Assembly (NCBI GenBank): GCA_002451065.1
Contig: DKBC01000231.1
Span: 2,584-29,275 of the forward strand
Direction: 5' to 3'
DNA from: Betaproteobacteria bacterium UBA6910
GTDB taxonomy: Bacteria > Pseudomonadota > Gammaproteobacteria > Burkholderiales > UBA6910
Length of the DNA stretch: 26,692 nt
In this document: positions 1 through 7,245 of the stretch, one piece after another
Layout of the letters: every line of letters begins with the position of its first letter
Numbering within the stretch: the first letter of the stretch is position 1
The notes under the pieces: generated by a model
What the model saw: only the letters and a program-made list of their open reading frames with translations
Database searches by the model: none
Told to the model about the DNA's origin: nothing
Translations under genes and position numbers: made by a program

Positions 1-1
1 C

Positions 2-1012
2 TGGATGATGTGGAACTGGCTGGCGTCCGGGCTCGCCTCGGAGGCGACGCTGATGCTCTACGACGGCTCTCCGTTCCACCCTTCAGGCACCATCCTGTTC
101 GATTTCGCGGACGCAGAAGGAATCACCGTCTTCGGCACCTCGGCGAAGTACCTCGACTCGGCGCGCAAGCTGGGACTGGTCCCGGCTCACAGCCATAACC
201 TGGGGACTCTGAAGACAATCCTGTCCACGGGCAGCCCGCTGGTTCCCGAGGGCTTCGACTACGTGTACGGAAGCATCAAGGGGGACGTCTGCCTTTCATC
301 CATTTCCGGCGGCACCGACATCATTTCCTGCTTCGTACTGGGAAATCCGCTGCTGCCCGTCTGGCGCGGCGAGATTCAGTGCCGGGGTCTTGGGATGAAG
401 GTGGAAGTGTTCGACGAGGCCGGCCGCCCGGTGCGCGGCGAAAAGGGGGAGTTGGTATGCACCGCGCCCTTCCCGTCCATGCCCATCGGGTTCTGGAACG
501 ACCCGGACGGCGCCAAGTACCGGGCGGCCTACTTCGAGCGCTTCCCCGGCGTGTGGTGCCACGGGGACTACGTGGAGCTCACGGAACACGGCGGGGTAAT
601 CATCTATGGCCGCTCGGACGCGGTGCTCAACCCGGGCGGGGTGCGCATTGGCACCGCCGAGATCTACCGTCAGGTGGAAAAGCTGGAGGAGGTGGTGGAG
701 AGCCTGGTAATCGGCCAGGATTGGGACAACGACGTGCGGATCGTGCTCTTTGTGCGCTTGCGGGAGGGCCTCAACCTGGATCCGCCTCTGGTGGCGCGCA
801 TCAAGGAGACCATCCGCGCCAACGCCACCCCGCGCCACGTCCCGGCCAAGATCATCCAGGTCGCCGACATCCCCCGCACCAAGAGCGGCAAGATCGTGGA
901 ACTGGCCGTGCGCGACATGGTGCACGGGAAGCCGGTGAAAAACATGGAAGCGCTGGCCAATCCCGAAGCCCTGGAGCAATTCCGGGAGTTGGCTGACCTG
1001 CGGCGGCCCTAG
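2..1012 (+). CDS. aacS: Acetoacetyl-CoA synthetase, C-terminal part (5' end outside window)
   Basis: ANL-superfamily ligase that activates acetoacetate with ATP and CoA to acetoacetyl-CoA in the cytosol. About 336 residues are present of a family length near 650, so the 5' half lies left of the window; the frame is open from base 2. Visible landmarks are the WMMWNW segment at the very start, SISGGTDI (about base 299), the ATP-binding GDYVEL (about 565), [11 protein letters not shown] and, near the C terminus, RTKSGKIVE with the catalytic lysine codon at 890-892. The SISGGTDI and WMMWNW segments point to acetoacetyl-CoA rather than acetyl-CoA synthetase. The product could feed the PhaB/PhaC pathway encoded at the other end of the window, but this link is inference. 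The next gene is convergent, with only 6 bases between the stop codons. Confidence 0.92.
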   Translation, partial: WMMWNWLASGLASEATLMLYDGSPFHPSGTILFDFADAEGITVFGTSAKYLDSARKLGLVPAHSHNLGTLKTILSTGSPLVPEGFDYVYGSIKGDVCLSSISGGTDIISCFVLGNPLLPVWRGEIQCRGLGMKVEVFDEAGRPVRGEKGELVCTAPFPSMPIGFWNDPDGAKYRAAYFERFPGVWCHGDYVELTEHGGVIIYGRSDAVLNPGGVRIGTAEIYRQVEKLEEVVESLVIGQDWDNDVRIVLFVRLREGLNLDPPLVARIKETIRANATPRHVPAKIIQVADIPRTKSGKIVELAVRDMVHGKPVKNMEALANPEALEQFRELADLRRP

Positions 1013-1018
1013 ACGGAC

Positions 1019-1228
1019 CTAGGCCGGAATATCCGGCACCAGGGACATTTCCAATTGGGTGATCATGTCCTTGAGCAGCAGCTTGCGCTTCTTCAGACGC
1101 CGCAACTGGAGCTGGTCGGGATAGGGAGACTCCGAGAGCCGGCCGATCACCTGGTCAAGATCCCTGTGCTCCAGCTGGAGCTCGTGGATCCTGGCCCTTA
1201 TTTCAACGGTGTCCTCGGACGCGTTCAA
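1019..1228 (-). CDS. DUF465 (YdcH-like) small coiled-coil protein
   Basis: A 69-residue cytosolic protein. The pattern EHRDLDQVI followed by RLKKRKLLLKD matches the DUF465/YdcH family: two helices forming a short antiparallel coiled coil, no signal peptide, no cysteines. The molecular function of the family is not established. It is convergent with the acetoacetyl-CoA synthetase gene and divergent from the exported-protein cluster starting at 1375. The ATG at 1228 gives the usual family length. Confidence 0.85.
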   Translation of the reverse strand: MNASEDTVEIRARIHELQLEHRDLDQVIGRLSESPYPDQLQLRRLKKRKLLLKDMITQLEMSLVPDIPA

Positions 1229-1374
1229 ATTAAAAGTTCCCGCGGTTAAATCGAGCGCCCCTCAATATAGCAAAATTTGGCTCCGGGCGCGGTTTCCCGG
1301 GCGCCGCACTTGTAACCCGGGACCTCGATGGTTAGCATTGGGATATCAGGGACTTGAGGCAGCTGGGGGGACGG

Positions 1375-2286
1375 ATGGGGACGCGGGCGCAGCCCGGCTG
1401 GCGCGGAGCCGGGCGTTGGCGGTCCATGGCGGGGATTTTGGCCGCCAGCGCCGCCCTTGCCTGCTCCCCGGCATTGGCCCAGGCGCCGGAGGCAGTCCCC
1501 GATCGGGCGGTCATCGAGCAGAAGCTCAAACTCCTCGAGGTCGTGCTCAATTCGCCCAAGCTCGCCCAGGCCGCGGCAAGCGGCGATCCCGAAGCCGCCT
1601 CCCTCGCCGCCAAGGCCCGCCAGGGCTTGGAGGAAGCGCGCGCGGCCCTGCAAGCCAATGACACCCTCAAGTCGGCGGCCCTGCTGGACCAGGCCCTGCG
1701 GGCTTCATCCGCCGCGTCCCTGAAGGCCAGCCGCAGCGCCGCTCCGCCGCCGGATGCGGCCCAGCGCAACCGCAACAACGAAACGATGCAGGAAGTGGCT
1801 TCCTACCGGGCGTCCATCGTGGAGGCGCTGAAGAGCAAGAACGACGCGAAAGGCGCCACGGCCCTCCAGCGCATCGACGCACTGGTGGCGGAAGCCACCA
1901 GTCTCACGGCGGCTAACCGCCACGCCGATGCCCAGAGGGCCATCTCCCAGGCATACGGAATCTCGGTGGCCACCATCTCCGAACTTCGCGCGGGAGAGAC
2001 CGTAACCCACGAGCTCAAGTTCGAGACCCCGGCCGACGAGTATGCCTACGAGCAGAAGCGGCACCAGAGCAACGAGATGCTGGTGGACATGATGATCAAG
2101 GAAGGCAAGGTTGACCCCGGGCGGAAGCAGTTGCTCGACCGATACCTGGAAGAAAGCTTCCGCCTGCGCTCAGAGGCAGAGAAGCTCGCCAAGACCGGGG
2201 ATTACCCCGGAGCCATCAAGAACATGGAGAAAGCCAACGACCAGATCATGAGCGCCCTGCGCGCCACAGGTCTGGCAGGATTCTGA
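1375..2286 (+). CDS. Exported alpha-helical protein of unknown function
   Basis: I do not recognise a named domain. With the ATG at 1375 (a G-rich stretch 1365-1370 lies just upstream) the protein has 303 residues. An arginine-rich n-region is followed by a hydrophobic stretch beginning AGILAASAAL and a likely signal peptidase I site after SPALA. ATG 1426 is an alternative that gives a more conventional 18-residue signal peptide; TTG 1354 also opens the frame. The mature part is almost entirely helical and charged, with helix-turn-helix segments resembling TPR-like hairpins (for example RSEAEKLAKTGDYPGAIKNM near the end), no cysteines and no metal motif. Only 11 bases separate it from the next gene, so the two are almost certainly co-transcribed and may act together in the periplasm. 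Role unknown. Confidence 0.7.
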   Translation: MGTRAQPGWRGAGRWRSMAGILAASAALACSPALAQAPEAVPDRAVIEQKLKLLEVVLNSPKLAQAAASGDPEAASLAAKARQGLEEARAALQANDTLKSAALLDQALRASSAASLKASRSAAPPPDAAQRNRNNETMQEVASYRASIVEALKSKNDAKGATALQRIDALVAEATSLTAANRHADAQRAISQAYGISVATISELRAGETVTHELKFETPADEYAYEQKRHQSNEMLVDMMIKEGKVDPGRKQLLDRYLEESFRLRSEAEKLAKTGDYPGAIKNMEKANDQIMSALRATGLAGF

Positions 2287-2297
2287 AGGGGGATGAA

Positions 2298-3089
2298 ATG
2301 ATATTGAAGCGCATCACCGGCCTGCTTGGAGCAATCTGCCTCGGGCTTGCGCTGACCTGGACCGACGCCGGCGCGGCCGACTTAACCATGGCTGCCGCCA
2401 TCAACAAGGCGGGACGGCAGCGGATGCTCAGCCAGCGCATCGTGAAAGCCTATTGCCAGAAGGGTCTCGGCGTGATGCCCTCGTCCTCGGAGAAGCAGTT
2501 GGCGGAGGCCGTGGCCCTGTTCGAGGCCCAACTCGGAGAACTCCGGCGAGTCACGCCCACCCCCGCCGTTAAAGAATCGGTGGCCCAGCTGGAATCTGCC
2601 TGGAAGCCGTTCAAGCAAAGCGCCATGGGCAGCGCCAGTCGGGAGGGTTGCGAAGCGCTCTCCCGCGAGGGGGAAGACCTGCTCGCCGCCGCGCACCGGC
2701 TCACCCTGGAACTCCAGTCCCAGTCCCGCAGCGTCGTGGGACGCCTCGTCAACATCTCAGGGCGCCAGCGCATGCTCTCTCAGCGGCTTGCCAAGCTGTA
2801 CATGCTCATGGCCTGGGGATTCGACACCCCGGTGGTGCAGGACCAGATGGACTCCGCCCGGAACGAATTTTCCGGCGCCCTGGCGACGCTGCGCTCCGCG
2901 CCCGAGAGCACCGGGCAGGTGCAGGATGAACTCGAGTCGGTCGCGCTGCAGTGGGAATGGTTCCTGAATGCCCTGGCCCAGGACAGCAGCTACGCGTCTT
3001 ACCGTCTGGTGGTTGCCGATTCCAGCGAATCCATTCTGCAGAGCATGGAAAACGTGACGCGCCTCTACGAACAGCTGGGCTCGCGCTGA
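2298..3089 (+). CDS. Exported protein with duplicated PilJ/NarX-type sensor motif
   Basis: A 263-residue protein. An N-terminal signal peptide (MILKRITGLLGAICLGLAL..., cleavage near AGA/AD, residues 25-27) directs it to the periplasm. Two copies of the motif I(N/S)xxGRQRMLSQR occur, at about residues 36-48 and 152-163, each followed by a long helical segment. This is the signature of the PilJ N-terminal domain (type IV pili methyl-accepting transducer N-term) and resembles the P-box of the nitrate sensors NarX/NarQ, whose arginine contacts the anion. No transmembrane helix follows the signal peptide, and no HAMP, kinase or methyl-accepting domain is present, so it is a free-standing binding module. 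It starts 11 bases after the preceding gene. Ligand binding (nitrate, nitrite or other) is inference. Confidence 0.82.
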   Translation: MILKRITGLLGAICLGLALTWTDAGAADLTMAAAINKAGRQRMLSQRIVKAYCQKGLGVMPSSSEKQLAEAVALFEAQLGELRRVTPTPAVKESVAQLESAWKPFKQSAMGSASREGCEALSREGEDLLAAAHRLTLELQSQSRSVVGRLVNISGRQRMLSQRLAKLYMLMAWGFDTPVVQDQMDSARNEFSGALATLRSAPESTGQVQDELESVALQWEWFLNALAQDSSYASYRLVVADSSESILQSMENVTRLYEQLGSR

Positions 3090-3126
3090 GTGCTTTCACC
3101 CATGACAATAACCGAAAGAGGCCGCC

Positions 3127-3420
3127 ATGACCGAGGAAGATACCCTCAAGCTATTCACGAACCTTAGCCGGCCCGCGGTGGACTCGATGCTGCGGGATCT
3201 GATGTCCCGCGCCAGGGAGCTGGGACTCGCGGCCATGGCGGATCTGCTGGACGGGACCGAGGAGCACAGCGCCGAGGAGCTGGACGGAATCGTTGGCCAC
3301 TGCCTGCGGATCGCCCGCGCGGATCCGGCGCACAAGCGCCTGGTGGCCGAACTGGAAATGATCCAGATGAATCTGGAAAAACTGAAAGGAGACCCTCAAT
3401 GTGGAAACGAGGCGCACTAG
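3127..3420 (+). CDS. Small cytosolic helical protein, unknown
   Basis: A 97-residue protein with no signal peptide, no membrane segment and only two cysteines (one in CLRIARAD, one near the C terminus). Predicted to be all helix and acidic (EEDTLKLF, DGTEEHSAEELDG). I do not recognise the family. GAAAGAGGCC just before the ATG provides a ribosome-binding site. Its 3' end overlaps the start of the cytochrome gene by 22 bases in another frame, which suggests translational coupling and a functional tie to that exported cytochrome and the sensor-like protein upstream. A small chaperone or regulatory partner is possible but unsupported. Confidence 0.65.
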   Translation: MTEEDTLKLFTNLSRPAVDSMLRDLMSRARELGLAAMADLLDGTEEHSAEELDGIVGHCLRIARADPAHKRLVAELEMIQMNLEKLKGDPQCGNEAH

Positions 3421-3695
3421 GCGCCGTCTGCCTGGCCGCAGCGCTTACGGGGGCGCAGGCGGCGGATCCCGAGCGCGGAAGGCTTCTGCATGGCACCTTC
3501 TGCCAGGGCTGCCACGACGAAAGCGTCGCGAAACGGGAATCCCGGGTCGCCAAGTCTTACCAGGAATTGCGCCGCCAGGTAGCGCGCTGGCAGTCCAACA
3601 CCGGGCTCAATTGGCAACCGGAAGACGTCAACGACGTCACCGCCTACCTGAACACCACTTTCTACGGCTTCCAATGCGAAGGCCCGGACTGCTAA
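3399..3695 (+). CDS. Small periplasmic mono-heme cytochrome c without Met ligand
   Basis: A 98-residue c-type cytochrome. The signal peptide spans residues 1-21 (cleavage after AQA), and the heme site is C35-Q-G-C38-H39. The C-terminal helix region reads DVNDVTAYLNTTFYGF, the typical closing helix of small class I-like cytochromes. The mature protein contains no methionine, so the usual Met axial ligand is absent; H31 or the C-terminal cysteines C93 and C98 (CEGPDC) are the remaining candidates, or the heme is five-coordinate. A strong Shine-Dalgarno (AAAGGAGA) precedes the ATG inside the 3' end of the previous gene. It is the last member of the tightly packed cluster; the globin gene follows after 58 bases. 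Electron carrier or gas/ligand sensor cannot be decided from sequence. Confidence 0.85.
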   Translation: MWKRGALGAVCLAAALTGAQAADPERGRLLHGTFCQGCHDESVAKRESRVAKSYQELRRQVARWQSNTGLNWQPEDVNDVTAYLNTTFYGFQCEGPDC

Positions 3696-3753
3696 CCGCC
3701 GGGCTCCGGCCCCGCCTTGCCCCCCCTACTGGTTAACGCTACGCTCACGCCCC

Positions 3754-4254
3754 ATGCCCCCGAATTTTGACCCGCACGCCATGACCCCGAACGAGATCGG
3801 CCTCGTGAAGCGGAGCTTCGCCCCGATTGCCAGCGATTCCAGGCAGATCGGCTTCCGCTTCTACCGGCGGTTGTTTGAACTGGACCCGCGCCTGGAAGGG
3901 TTATTCCGTACTGCCCCCCGGGATCAAGGCGGCGCCCTGTTCTCCATGATCGATCTTATCGTCCGCACCCTGGATTATCAGGAGCAACTGGTCCCCATCA
4001 TATATGACCTCGGCCGCCGTCATGCCGCCTACGGCGTGACCACCGAGGACTACGACACGTTCCGCACCGCGCTGCTCGACACGCTAGGCGAGGCGCTGGG
4101 ACCGGAATTCACGCCGGAGGTGCGGGATGCCTGGGCAGCCGCCTACAATTTCATGGCACAGGTCATGGAGGAGGCCCAGGAACACGTGAAGGCGGGCAGG
4201 ACCCTTCCCTACCGCAGGGCAAGCTCCCCCATCCAGGAAGAGGCCGACCAGTAG
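3754..4254 (+). CDS. Single-domain globin (Vitreoscilla hemoglobin/flavohemoglobin type)
   Basis: A 166-residue globin lacking the FAD/NAD reductase half of flavohemoglobins. Visible landmarks are FRFYRRLF with a probable B10 tyrosine (Y37), the CD1 phenylalanine (F51), a glutamine at the likely E7 position (Q58) and the proximal histidine H90 in GRRHAAYGV. Tyr-B10 and Gln-E7 are typical of bacterial globins that bind O2 or handle NO. The ATG at 3754 gives a short N-terminal extension; the internal ATG 3781 (MTPNEIGL) gives a length nearer to the family norm and is a plausible alternative. It follows the cytochrome/sensor cluster on the same strand after 58 bases and may belong to it. The C-terminal tail is probably disordered. 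Confidence 0.88.
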   Translation: MPPNFDPHAMTPNEIGLVKRSFAPIASDSRQIGFRFYRRLFELDPRLEGLFRTAPRDQGGALFSMIDLIVRTLDYQEQLVPIIYDLGRRHAAYGVTTEDYDTFRTALLDTLGEALGPEFTPEVRDAWAAAYNFMAQVMEEAQEHVKAGRTLPYRRASSPIQEEADQ

Positions 4255-4260
4255 GTCGGC
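4243..4260. other. Inverted repeat across the globin stop codon
   Basis: A perfect 7-bp inverted repeat (GCCGACC, loop AGTA, GGTCGGC) contains the TAG stop of the globin gene and lies between two convergent genes. There is no T tract on either side, so it would be at best a weak or Rho-assisted terminator, or an RNA-end stabiliser. Confidence 0.35.
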
Positions 4261-4265
4261 AGGGC

Positions 4266-5660
4266 TCAGGCCAGGTCGATCAGCTCAGCCTTGCCCCGGT
4301 GGCGCTCCAGCCACCGGGTCAGAATCTTGTAGGTATCGAGATCGAATGCCGGCCGGTTCCCCACCTCCGCCGCGTCAAACAGCTCGTTGTCGGAGCGCAC
4401 CGTGCCCAGGTAGCACCAGCGGTCCAACAGATGAACCTCGCTGCGGCCGGTCCAGGGATCCGTCTCCCGCACCCCGATCCTTCCGCGGAAAGGCCAGCTC
4501 CTGATCCGCAGCGCAGTCAGGGCCGCCTGCAGCCGCAGATCGTGGCGCTCCTCGCTTTCCTTTCCGGCGCAAACTCCCCGGCATTTCTTCAACTGATGCG
4601 AAAAGCACGGTCCGTTGCCGGACTCGAGACCCAGACGCCGGGGACAGAGGCCATGGCCCTCGGCGATCCCCCGCAGGGTATTGACGGCATCGCGCTTGCT
4701 GCGGAACACGCCGAAAACATGCTCCAGTTCCCCGAGGTCCATTTCCCGCACGCTCACCAGCACCGGCCGGGTATCGTCGCCGGGGCGGAAACGGTAGGCG
4801 CAGAGATCGGCGCTGCGCAGAAGGCGCCGGTTGTGCACCGGGGTAAGCTTCTTCACCAGCTGCGCCTCCTGGATCAGGGCTCCCAGCTCCCCTACCGTCT
4901 CGATCCACTCCAGACGCCGCACCTGTTGGGACAGCCGCATGTCCTTGCCGAGTCGCGCGTCCCCGGTGAAGTGCGAAAGCACCCGTGAACGGAGATTCAC
5001 GCTCTTGCCCACATACAAGGGCAGGTCGCTCTCCCCGTAGAACACGTAGACGCCGGGAGACTCGGGAAGATCGTCCACCACCTCCGCCGCGAGGTTCGGC
5101 GGCACGGCCTGGGCTCTCAGCAGCTCGGCAACGGCGCGATCCACCTCCGCCCGGTCCCGCTCCCCGTAAACCTTCTGCACGAAATCCCAGAGGACGCGAG
5201 CGTCGCCCAGGGCCCGATGCCGTCCGCTGCAGGCCAGGCCATGGCGCTCGATGAGGGTGTCCAGATTGTGCCGGTGGTGCTCGGGGTAGAGACGGCGCGA
5301 AAGTCTCACCGTGCACAGGACGCGGGACTGGTAGCGCCGACCCACGCGCCGGAACTCGTTGCGCAGGAACCCGTAATCGAAGCGCGCGTTGTGGGCCACG
5401 ATGAGCTTACCCTCGAGCCGCTCCAGGAGTTCCCGGCTGAGGCTCTCAAACGTGGGCGCTTCCCGCACCATCTCGTTGGTGATGCCGGTAAGCGCTTCGA
5501 TGGCGGGAGGAATCCGGGTTTCCGGATTGACCAGCGAACTCCACTCCCTGGCCTGCCGCCCCCGCGCCACCTCCACCATTCCGATCTCCGTGATGCGGTC
5601 GTGGCTGGCGCTGGCGCCGGTGGTTTCCAAGTCGAGAAACACTACGTCTTGCTCGAGCAT
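4266..5660 (-). CDS. DnaQ-type exonuclease / GIY-YIG / UvrC-like fusion
   Basis: A 464-residue DNA-processing enzyme. Residues 5-165 form a DEDDh 3'-5' exonuclease: DLETTG (D10, E12), AHNARFD (D95) and HRALGD (H148, D153). Residues 198-280 form a GIY-YIG nuclease (GVYVF 203-207, LYVG 215-218, R224, catalytic E265 in LIQEAQLV) like the N-terminal half of UvrC and Cho. Residues 335-368 carry four cysteines (C339, C352, C360, C364) in the UvrC-type GPCFSHQLKKCRGVC arrangement. The UvrB-interacting UVR motif, the RNase H-like second nuclease and the helix-hairpin-helix of full UvrC are absent. The architecture is known from other bacteria, usually annotated as DNA polymerase III epsilon-like plus GIY-YIG. 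A role in a Cho-like 3' incision or gap-processing step of repair is likely but not demonstrated by sequence. Confidence 0.88.
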   Translation of the reverse strand: MLEQDVVFLDLETTGASASHDRITEIGMVEVARGRQAREWSSLVNPETRIPPAIEALTGITNEMVREAPTFESLSRELLERLEGKLIVAHNARFDYGFLRNEFRRVGRRYQSRVLCTVRLSRRLYPEHHRHNLDTLIERHGLACSGRHRALGDARVLWDFVQKVYGERDRAEVDRAVAELLRAQAVPPNLAAEVVDDLPESPGVYVFYGESDLPLYVGKSVNLRSRVLSHFTGDARLGKDMRLSQQVRRLEWIETVGELGALIQEAQLVKKLTPVHNRRLLRSADLCAYRFRPGDDTRPVLVSVREMDLGELEHVFGVFRSKRDAVNTLRGIAEGHGLCPRRLGLESGNGPCFSHQLKKCRGVCAGKESEERHDLRLQAALTALRIRSWPFRGRIGVRETDPWTGRSEVHLLDRWCYLGTVRSDNELFDAAEVGNRPAFDLDTYKILTRWLERHRGKAELIDLA

Positions 5661-5766
5661 CGGCTCACGTTCTCCGTGTTGTCGCCTATGTTAGCCACGG
5701 CGGCGCCCGGAAGGAAGCAATCGCCGCCCATGGCCGCAGCTTCGTCATTTGGTTAGCATTCGGGTG

Positions 5767-6951
5767 ATGGGACCCGAATCAGATCCGCCGGGCATCATTC
5801 TTCCCGACTATCGCGGCGGCAGCATCGTCAACCTCATGGCGTCCATAAGGGAGGCCCTGGGCGGCCCGCCCGGTATCTACCCCCCGCTCTCGCTGCTCCC
5901 CCCCGAAGCGCTGCGCGGCCGTCGCAACCTTGTGCTGCTGGTGATTGACGGCCTGGGGGAGAGCTACCTGCGCCGCGCCGGAGGCCGCACGACGCTCGCG
6001 GCCCACCTGCGGGGCGGCATGACCTCGGTCTTTCCCTCCACCACCGCCACCGCGGTCACCGCCTTCCTCACCGGGGTTGCCCCGCAGCAGCACGGGCTGG
6101 TGGGCTGGTTCACCTATCTCAAGGAGGTGGGCAGCGTGGTGGCCGTACTGCCTTTCCGCAGCCGCTATGGCGCGAGCCTGCGGCAGAACGGCATCGTGCC
6201 CTCCCGGATCTTCTCGGCGGCATCCTTCTTCAACGGCCTGCCGGTACCAAGTTTCGTGGTATCCCCGAGGGAGATTGCCAATTCAGACTTCAATGTGCTC
6301 CATTGCGGCAAGGCGGAGCGCCGCAGTTACGGAAAGTTGGCGGAGATGTTCGACGAGATTCGCGGCATCGTGAGCTCCGGGCCCAAGCCGAAGTATGTTT
6401 ACGCCTATTACTCGGAGTTGGACGCCCTCGCCCATGTCTTCGGCATCGACAGTCCCCAGGTGGCCGGCCTGCTGGCGATGGTGGATCGGGCCTTTGGCCA
6501 GTTCCTGGACTCCATTGCGGGTAGCGATACCACGGTCATCGTCACTGCGGACCACGGATTCACCGACGTGCGCCCCGAAAATACCATCGACCTGGACAAC
6601 CACCCGCGCCTGGCGGAAAGCATGGTTCTGCCGCTCTCGGGAGAGCGCCGGGTAACTTTCTGCTATGTCCACCCGGATCAAGGGCGGGCGTTCGAGGATT
6701 ACCTGCAAGGACCCCTCGGACACTGCGCTCAGGCCTATCCCAGCGCGCAAATCCTGGAACGAGGGTGGTTCGGGCTGGGAGAGCCCCATCCGCGGCTCGC
6801 CGAGCGCATCGGGCATTACGTCCTGCTCATGAAGGACGGCTACGCGATCAAGGACTGGATATTGGGCGAGCGCCGGCACCTGCACATCGGCCACCACGGG
6901 GGCCTGAGCCAGGAAGAAATGCGGGTGCCCCTGATCGTCGCCCAGGGCTAG
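5767..6951 (+). CDS. Alkaline-phosphatase-superfamily phosphodiesterase/nucleotide pyrophosphatase
   Basis: A metal-dependent phosphoesterase of the nucleotide pyrophosphatase/phosphodiesterase type, 394 residues from the ATG at 5767 (TTG 5749 and GTG 5764 are in frame upstream; none has a convincing ribosome-binding site). The two-zinc site is readable: D61 in VIDGLG, nucleophile T92 in FPSTTATA, D219 and H223 in SELDALAH, D262-H263 in TADHGF, and H377 in GHHGG. There is no signal peptide, so it is probably cytosolic, unlike many relatives. Substrate cannot be assigned; phosphodiester, phosphonate or nucleotide substrates all occur in this superfamily. It is divergent from the exonuclease fusion gene, and the next gene on its strand is 294 bases away. 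Confidence 0.85.
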   Translation: MGPESDPPGIILPDYRGGSIVNLMASIREALGGPPGIYPPLSLLPPEALRGRRNLVLLVIDGLGESYLRRAGGRTTLAAHLRGGMTSVFPSTTATAVTAFLTGVAPQQHGLVGWFTYLKEVGSVVAVLPFRSRYGASLRQNGIVPSRIFSAASFFNGLPVPSFVVSPREIANSDFNVLHCGKAERRSYGKLAEMFDEIRGIVSSGPKPKYVYAYYSELDALAHVFGIDSPQVAGLLAMVDRAFGQFLDSIAGSDTTVIVTADHGFTDVRPENTIDLDNHPRLAESMVLPLSGERRVTFCYVHPDQGRAFEDYLQGPLGHCAQAYPSAQILERGWFGLGEPHPRLAERIGHYVLLMKDGYAIKDWILGERRHLHIGHHGGLSQEEMRVPLIVAQG

Positions 6952-7245
6952 CAGCCTGTTGAAGAATTCCTCGGGGCCGCGGTAGCGGCTTTCGGCGGTT
7001 TTTGAGTGAATTGACCGGAGACTTACCGGGGATGCCACGACGCCTGCTTCGGAAAACCGTCGCCGCAGCGCCTTCCAAATCCCCGTTTTCGGCATGAAGA
7101 AAACACCGGCACCACATAAAAACATTTTACTTCCCGGTCGATAGGCCTTGGCCGGGGGTAACTATAATTAATTGGGAAGTAGGTTTTCGGTTCCTCGCGC
7201 TTCACTTGCACGAGGATGTGAGCAACGAAGATGAAGGAGAACGCC
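6952..7245. other. Intergenic region upstream of hsp20; possible remnant of a mobile-element end
   Basis: About 290 bases without a convincing gene. The left part begins with CAGCCTGTTGAAGAATTCC, which resembles the terminal sequence of some insertion sequences, and continues with fairly even composition to about 7100; no intact transposase and no second terminus could be identified. The right part is AT-rich, with TATAAT at 7163-7168 as the likely -10 of the hsp20 promoter. I did not find a convincing -35 or a sigma-32 consensus. Confidence 0.3.
7163..7168 (+). promoter_or_regulatory. Putative -10 element of hsp20
   Basis: TATAAT within an AT-rich stretch, 77 bases before the hsp20 start. 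No good -35 hexamer lies 16-18 bases upstream, and no CTTGAAA/CCCCAT heat-shock pair is visible, so the controlling sigma factor is unclear. Confidence 0.4.

Noticed and set aside
1330..5760. Shared 10-base string GGTTAGCATT at 1330 and 5751
   Set aside because: Two copies of a 10-mer in 26 kb upstream of unrelated genes are compatible with chance, and the flanks do not match.
6283..7125. Minus-strand open frame opposite the phosphodiesterase, extending into the intergenic region
   Set aside because: Most of it is antisense to a well-supported enzyme gene. The part in the intergenic region (MPKTGIWKALRRRF...) could recall a transposase end, but there is too little to call a pseudogene.
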